The translations under genes and the position numbers were made by a program. Of a stretch of DNA of 64,000 bases, positions 60,363-64,000 are shown piece after piece (the stretch's first letter is position 1; each line of letters begins with the position of its first letter). This stretch comes from Climacium dendroides (Eukaryota > Streptophyta > Bryopsida > Hypnales > Climaciaceae). The stretch is from positions 18,680,001-18,744,000 of the forward strand of contig OX467086.1 in the NCBI GenBank assembly GCA_950106755.1. The letters run 5' to 3'. The notes below the pieces were generated by a model. It did no database searches, was not told the origin of the DNA, and was given only the letters and a program-made list of their open reading frames with translations.

Positions 60363-60605
60363 TTATGGACTCACAATGAAGATGAGAAATCCCATACTAC
60401 AGTCAGTAGCATCCTGCCTAAGTAACACCAGTAGAGCGAAAGCACAATGCCGGATCATGTTAACCAGCAAGCCGTTTGCAAGGAATGTCAAGAAAAAGCC
60501 ACACACCAATTTCCTCAACACAAATTGAGAAACCAAGACATCAATGTCACCACCACGCAACCAAACTACTCCTGCTGTGTGGCCCAGAAATCTGCTACAA
60601 AGATG
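60363..60605 (-). other. Possible orphan terminal exon of unknown membrane protein
   Basis: On the minus strand CTACCTTACAG|CATC is a fair splice acceptor opening an 80-codon frame to a stop. The frame begins HLCSRFLGHTAGVVWLRGGD and has one strongly hydrophobic stretch (LVCGFFLTFLANGLLVN). The surrounding 59.9-60.6 kb is more GC-rich than the intergenic background. The acceptor lies in the stray transposon terminus at 60610-60630. No family is recognised and no upstream exon found, so this could be chance. Confidence 0.25.
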
Positions 60606-60609
60606 CTGT

Positions 60610-60640
60610 AAGGTAGGTACACCCAAAACCGGCACTTTCT
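60610..60640 (+). repeat. Solo terminus of the GGTAGGTACACCC element
   Basis: AAGGTAGGTACACCCAAAACC followed by GGCACTTTC matches the left end of 3505-4706 and, even better, the reverse complement of its right end. No partner terminus is present nearby, so this is a truncated copy or an end in the middle of rearranged DNA. Confidence 0.65.
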
Positions 60641-60783
60641 GCAGTGAGACCCAACTTTCAATAGGATATGCAAGGCACAAAGGTCTTAAATGTAGGGTGC
60701 TCTAAAGCGACCCTGCTCTAAAAGTGAGTATAACGGAAAGGTACATTTTGCTTTCTTCTATGTATCAAATAGTGTACATTTAA

Positions 60784-61007
60784 CCCTTAAATGACGAACT
60801 AGTCACTGTGGAAATCATTTGTTTGGGTACCATTTGAATTGTTGGTTTAATGAAAAAGCACTCATTGGGAGACAAGCTACTGTAGAAGGTGTTCCCTTTT
60901 CCCACCAAATTTGGAGGATGAATAGTTACACTTCTATCCTACATAGAAAGATTCTTTGTCATTCATCGGCTAGAAAATGTCCTTACGTCCTTGGCATTGT
61001 TTAAGGA
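60784..61007 (+). mobile_element. 224-bp TTAA-flanked MITE (family copy 3)
   Basis: TTAA at 60780-60783 and 61008-61011. The ends are CCCTTAAATGACG and CATTGTTTAAGGA. It is inverted relative to 8831-9065 and parallel to 9070-9289. Non-coding. Confidence 0.72.
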
Positions 61008-61569
61008 TTAAGGAGGTGGTCACTTTTAGTAATAGCTGCATTTTAACTTGGAAAAATCCTAACTAATTCCAATTCCATGAAGGTCCAAAGAATACGAAAC
61101 AACTTGGGTTAGATGCCAATTCTATTTTTCTTCCTACGAAAATTTACTGTGCAAATTGTTCCAAGGAGTTTAGCTCCCCCCCGCAATCAGCTGTAAGAGC
61201 AGACTACCTTATCTAATATTACATACAGATGACATTTATGAGAACAACCCTTGGAGACCCCAATTTCAAAAAGATATATTCGACCCTAAATGGTCCAGCC
61301 GCTTGAAAGGTCCAGCCGCCCAGATTATGAGGGTGTCAAAGTAGAACCTTGAAGCCACAGGGTCTTCAAAGCATCCCCCCTGGAGAAAAAGCCCCAAGTT
61401 ATAGCATGCAGAGTTTCCTCCACAAAGTCCTCTTGTGGCACAAGCAAGCCACCCAGAAGCAAGTAAAAGCATGCAAACATAATAAAGTGAACAGCTAGCA
61501 CCAATACCAAGTCCCACATGAGAACCAAATGAACCAATTATCCCCTACTGTAACGTATCTGCACACACA

Positions 61570-61875
61570 GAAAATACACTTAAGTGAGATGAGAATTTCC
61601 ATCCTCCTCGAGGAGTGAAGAGACAGTTCGAAATTGCTGGTGTTCACTTTACAAGCCAGTGTGAAAAAAACAAATTGGTTCTTCGTATGTGAAACACCAA
61701 AATTGGCTTGTACCTGCATAGTTCTACAAAATTAGGAATGCCAACCCTGTGCAACTGATAGACCTCAGGTCACCTTCTATATCTTTCATCACCACCATCT
61801 GCACACACCATCGCCAAACTTACTGATTCTCCCATTCTTACGCACATGGCTGCCCTGCTTTGACTAACCGCTTCA
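61570..61875 (-). repeat. Diverged duplicate of the EDR2_C gene's 3' end
   Basis: It aligns with 62095-62390 in the same order: AAGTGAGAT, GAAACACCAAAATT versus GAGACACTAAAATT, CTACAAAATTAGGAAT, GGTCACC, CACCATCGCCA versus CGCCGTCGCCA, TTCTCCCATTC and CATGGCTxCCxxGCTTxGAC. The tandem copy thus covers the last codons and 3' untranslated region of the gene and is non-coding now. Confidence 0.6.
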
Positions 61876-62329
61876 TAGGATTTGTGAGAACCCCGAAAAC
61901 CAGGATTGGTGGTAAGGATATTCTCCACGGCTTGGAAGAAGAAACCCTAGAGTATGTTGAGTTACCTGAGCCAGGTCTCCATAGTACAAATTAGCCACTC
62001 CGGGAATACACCATGTTCACATAACAATCTCAACGCCATCAACACACACAAATGAACCCACATAAGAATAATCCCCCATGTGCACACCCAAACATACCCA
62101 AAGTGAGATCCAAGTTGCCATCATCCGACCGGAATTGGCCGATTCTTTTAAGAAGTCGAAGCGCGAGAACACTAATAGGTTTCTCGTCTGCGAGACACTA
62201 AAATTTGCTAGTTGGTTGCATACTTCTACAAAATTAGGAATCTCCTTAAGAAATGACAACCCTATTGGACTGTACCCTTGGTCACCAGCCCCTGTACACG
62301 CCGTCGCCACCCTCTTCCTATTCCTACAA
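61876..62329 (-). other. Probable 3' untranslated region of the EDR2_C gene
   Basis: The sequence follows the stop codon at 62330-62332 and lacks coding evidence of its own. It overlaps the parent part of the local duplication. Short frames on both strands (62078-62620 +, 62017-62571 -) overlap the real gene and are shadows of it. Confidence 0.4.
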
Positions 62330-63325
62330 CTACTGATACTGCTCCTCGTCAATTGTTCTCCCATTCCTGCTGCCATGGCTCCCGAGCTTCGACAAGCTCT
62401 TCCCAAACTTCCGCCAGTACTGCCCCGACTGACTGGCAATCGTTGCGGGAGTGAGTTCATTCTCGGGAGGAGGATGCATCGGAAAATACGCCGCCGCCTC
62501 CATCTCAATCTGCGCCATTCGCACTGCGCCCAGGAGCTTCTCCGGAAGCTCTTCGTCGCTCTGGCTCTCAATCAGAAACGCCATGTCCACAGACACCGAG
62601 GTGACATACCCGAGCGCTAAGTGCAGAATCGCATTGGCGACCGTGGAAGAGCCCATGTCCACGTCGATTTCCAAGTAGTTCCGCCCTCTGATGTACCGGC
62701 ACGTGAGCGCCTTCCCCAACAGACACGCCGCGTGGTTTCCCGCGGCCGTGCGCACGATCCACGGCCCTTTCACGATCCGGTTGACGAGCTTGAAGCGGCT
62801 GTTCCGAAAGGCGTCGTCTTCGTGGACGAAACGGTAGAGCAGGGAGCCTTCTATTATGGGGTCGTCCGTCACGAAGTAGAATACCGCGCTGTGAGGCTCC
62901 TTACCTGGGATTTGCAAGTTCACGGCGAGAATAAACGAGCTTTTACGAGACTCCACGGAGGCTTTACTCAACGCTTGCATCACGCGATTCTCCGGGTGGG
63001 AAAGGATGTGATCTAACCGGCCGTTGGAACGCAACCAGTCGACCCCCAAAGGACGAAACAAACTCTCCGAGCATGGCATCTTCTGCCTCTTCTGGAAGTA
63101 ATTCAAGCCGCGAACCAGAAACGATGGTGCAGGAGGAGAAGCCCAGCCGTGTTGCACGCCGTCGGTCTCTAAGCCGACATTCTGCAAGGAACCCCCGATC
63201 CGCACCTCCTCCTCCCAATCCTGCCGCACTTTCTTTGTCGTAGCCATCCACGTCCCGTCGTCGTCCTCGCGCACAGGCACCACCGCGTGCATCTTCTGGT
63301 GAAAACTCCCCCCACACTCTCTCAT
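62330..63325 (-). CDS. EDR2_C (DUF1336) domain protein
   Basis: From the ATG at 63325 (MRECGGSFHQKMH) the frame gives 331 residues, the usual size of the small plant EDR2-like proteins that consist mainly of this domain. Counting from there, the EDR2_C domain spans about residues 60-277. Visible family blocks are GWASPPAPSFLVRGLNYFQ, LGVDWLRSNGRLDHI, FILAVNLQIPGKEPHSAVFY, DDAFRNSRFKLVNRIVKGPW, CLLGKALTCRY, YLEIDVDMGSS and ELPEKLLGAVRM. The domain is known from the C-terminus of ENHANCED DISEASE RESISTANCE 2, where it follows lipid-binding PH and START domains; those are absent here and the function of stand-alone members is unsettled. The frame stays open upstream to an ATG at 63751, which would add 142 Ser/Pro-rich residues; I treat that as probable leader. 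No frame damage is seen and the gene appears to be intronless in its coding part. Confidence 0.88.
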   Translation of the reverse strand: MRECGGSFHQKMHAVVPVREDDDGTWMATTKKVRQDWEEEVRIGGSLQNVGLETDGVQHGWASPPAPSFLVRGLNYFQKRQKMPCSESLFRPLGVDWLRSNGRLDHILSHPENRVMQALSKASVESRKSSFILAVNLQIPGKEPHSAVFYFVTDDPIIEGSLLYRFVHEDDAFRNSRFKLVNRIVKGPWIVRTAAGNHAACLLGKALTCRYIRGRNYLEIDVDMGSSTVANAILHLALGYVTSVSVDMAFLIESQSDEELPEKLLGAVRMAQIEMEAAAYFPMHPPPENELTPATIASQSGQYWRKFGKSLSKLGSHGSRNGRTIDEEQYQ

Positions 63326-64000
63326 ACTGACTGAAAGCACGCGATCGGGGGGCCCTAATGCATCAATTTCATCGGGAGGAATCGCAAAAGGGAGGTTGAG
63401 CGATTGAACGGGATGCAAGAGGCTTGGGATGCAAGTGGTGAAAAGAAAGATGTGTGCAGGATTTGTGGGGAGAACTGCGAGATGGGAGCCAGGTATGGGT
63501 TGTAGGTGGGTGTGTATTGAAATGGTTGGGCAATTCCTGGTTGCCTGCGATCCTTCCGATGGCGAGGTGACAGGTTCGGGTTCGGATTTGGAAAAATTGG
63601 CGAAAACTGGCGAAATTGCGACCACCGTCCGCCGCATGTGCAAGTCTGGGTGTCCCGAAAAGCAGCCCCTGCGGAAGTGCTGGTTCTTGCCAGTGTCCTG
63701 ACCCTGGCCCTGCGGCGAAGCTTCGGGGGGACGGACAATCGTTCCTGACATCGACGAACGAACGATCGTTTAGACGGAAGAGTTCGTTGTTGGGCATTGT
63801 CGCACGCCCACCACATCAGCGACGGGCGGCCGACGGGAGGTTTTTTCGTTAAGTCTCCGAGCGATTGTCGCTCACCCTTGGACGGACGATTGTAAGACGG
63901 AAGCAGGTTTTGGTTCGAATTCTTCGTTCAGTTGGCTGGTATTCCAGTTGCCCGAGGCAAAGACTGGACGATTTGAAGGATTCTTCCTTCAGGATGCTGC
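63326..64000 (-). promoter_or_regulatory. GC-rich leader and promoter region of the EDR2_C gene
   Basis: GC-rich and CpG-rich sequence upstream of the preferred start. It includes the 63326-63751 open extension of the same frame. TCGTTCGTCGATG and CGATCGTTTAGACGG near 63750-63775, and further GACGGACGATTG repeats to 63900, give a cluster of CGATNGT/GACGGACGA motifs. No clear TATA box could be assigned. Several short overlapping frames on both strands reflect the GC content. Confidence 0.35.

Noticed and set aside
62017..62620. Long overlapping ORFs on both strands at the gene's 3' end (180-184 codons)
   Set aside because: They overlap the EDR2_C frame and its 3' untranslated region and owe their length to high GC content.
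63355..63852. Several 78-153-codon ORFs upstream of the EDR2_C gene
   Set aside because: Mutually overlapping frames in CpG-rich leader DNA with no conserved domain.
1..64000. CRISPR arrays, bacterial operons, tRNA or rRNA genes
   Set aside because: No regularly spaced identical repeats with unique spacers, no tRNA cloverleaf or rRNA tracts recognised, and all gene evidence is eukaryotic.

Overview
The window looks like nuclear DNA of a land plant, probably a large, repeat-rich genome of gymnosperm type. The evidence is strong AT richness, very low gene density, an intact-ended Ty1/copia element, several miniature DNA transposons with clean target-site duplications (TSDs), spliceosomal intron borders, and one plant-specific EDR2_C (DUF1336) gene. 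The lineage call is an inference and could be wrong.

Layout. 0-15 kb: no recognisable gene, but several TIR elements flanked by TTAA, hairpin elements and a GC-rich island at 7.9-8.8 kb. 15-26.5 kb: a Tourist-type MITE, an LTR-like repeat, a long dispersed repeat with a recurring 'GGATGAAGTTT...AAACTTCATCC' module, and the first relic of an unusual gene family (20.0-21.5 kb). 26.5-34.6 kb: a degenerate Ty1/copia element on the minus strand with 5-bp TSD TTTCT, Met-tRNA primer site and gag-PR-INT-RT-RNaseH order. A 2.3-kb non-autonomous CACTA element (TSD AGA) and a 195-bp mini-CACTA (TSD ATC) are nested in its pol. Between RNase H and the 3' LTR it carries an ORF on the opposite strand ending in an RNase H1-type hybrid-binding (viroplasmin-like) domain. 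35-36 kb: an inverted LTR-like repeat with 51-bp tandem copies.

37.7-48.3 kb: three broken relics of the same family as the one at 20 kb. Read together they carry, in order, a 'DLIxV(D/N)xP' motif, 'FDFxQEYxHD', 'GALLLIH', a 'PxEK' motif, 'KPxDxVxxCxxATG' and 'HILALENDP'. That is the circularly permuted (beta-class) order of N4/N6 amino-methyltransferases. Intron borders are shared between copies, so these are old gene duplicates rather than intronless copies. A hAT MITE (TSD ATTGCAAA) and a CACTA MITE (TSD CAT) sit just upstream of and inside the longest copy.

48-61 kb: more repeats, further TTAA-flanked TIR elements and a 286-bp element with a perfect 39-bp inverted repeat. 61.5-64 kb: a GC-rich minus-strand gene for an EDR2_C (DUF1336) protein, apparently intact, with a diverged duplicate of its 3' end just downstream. 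It is the only gene in the window I would call functional with confidence.
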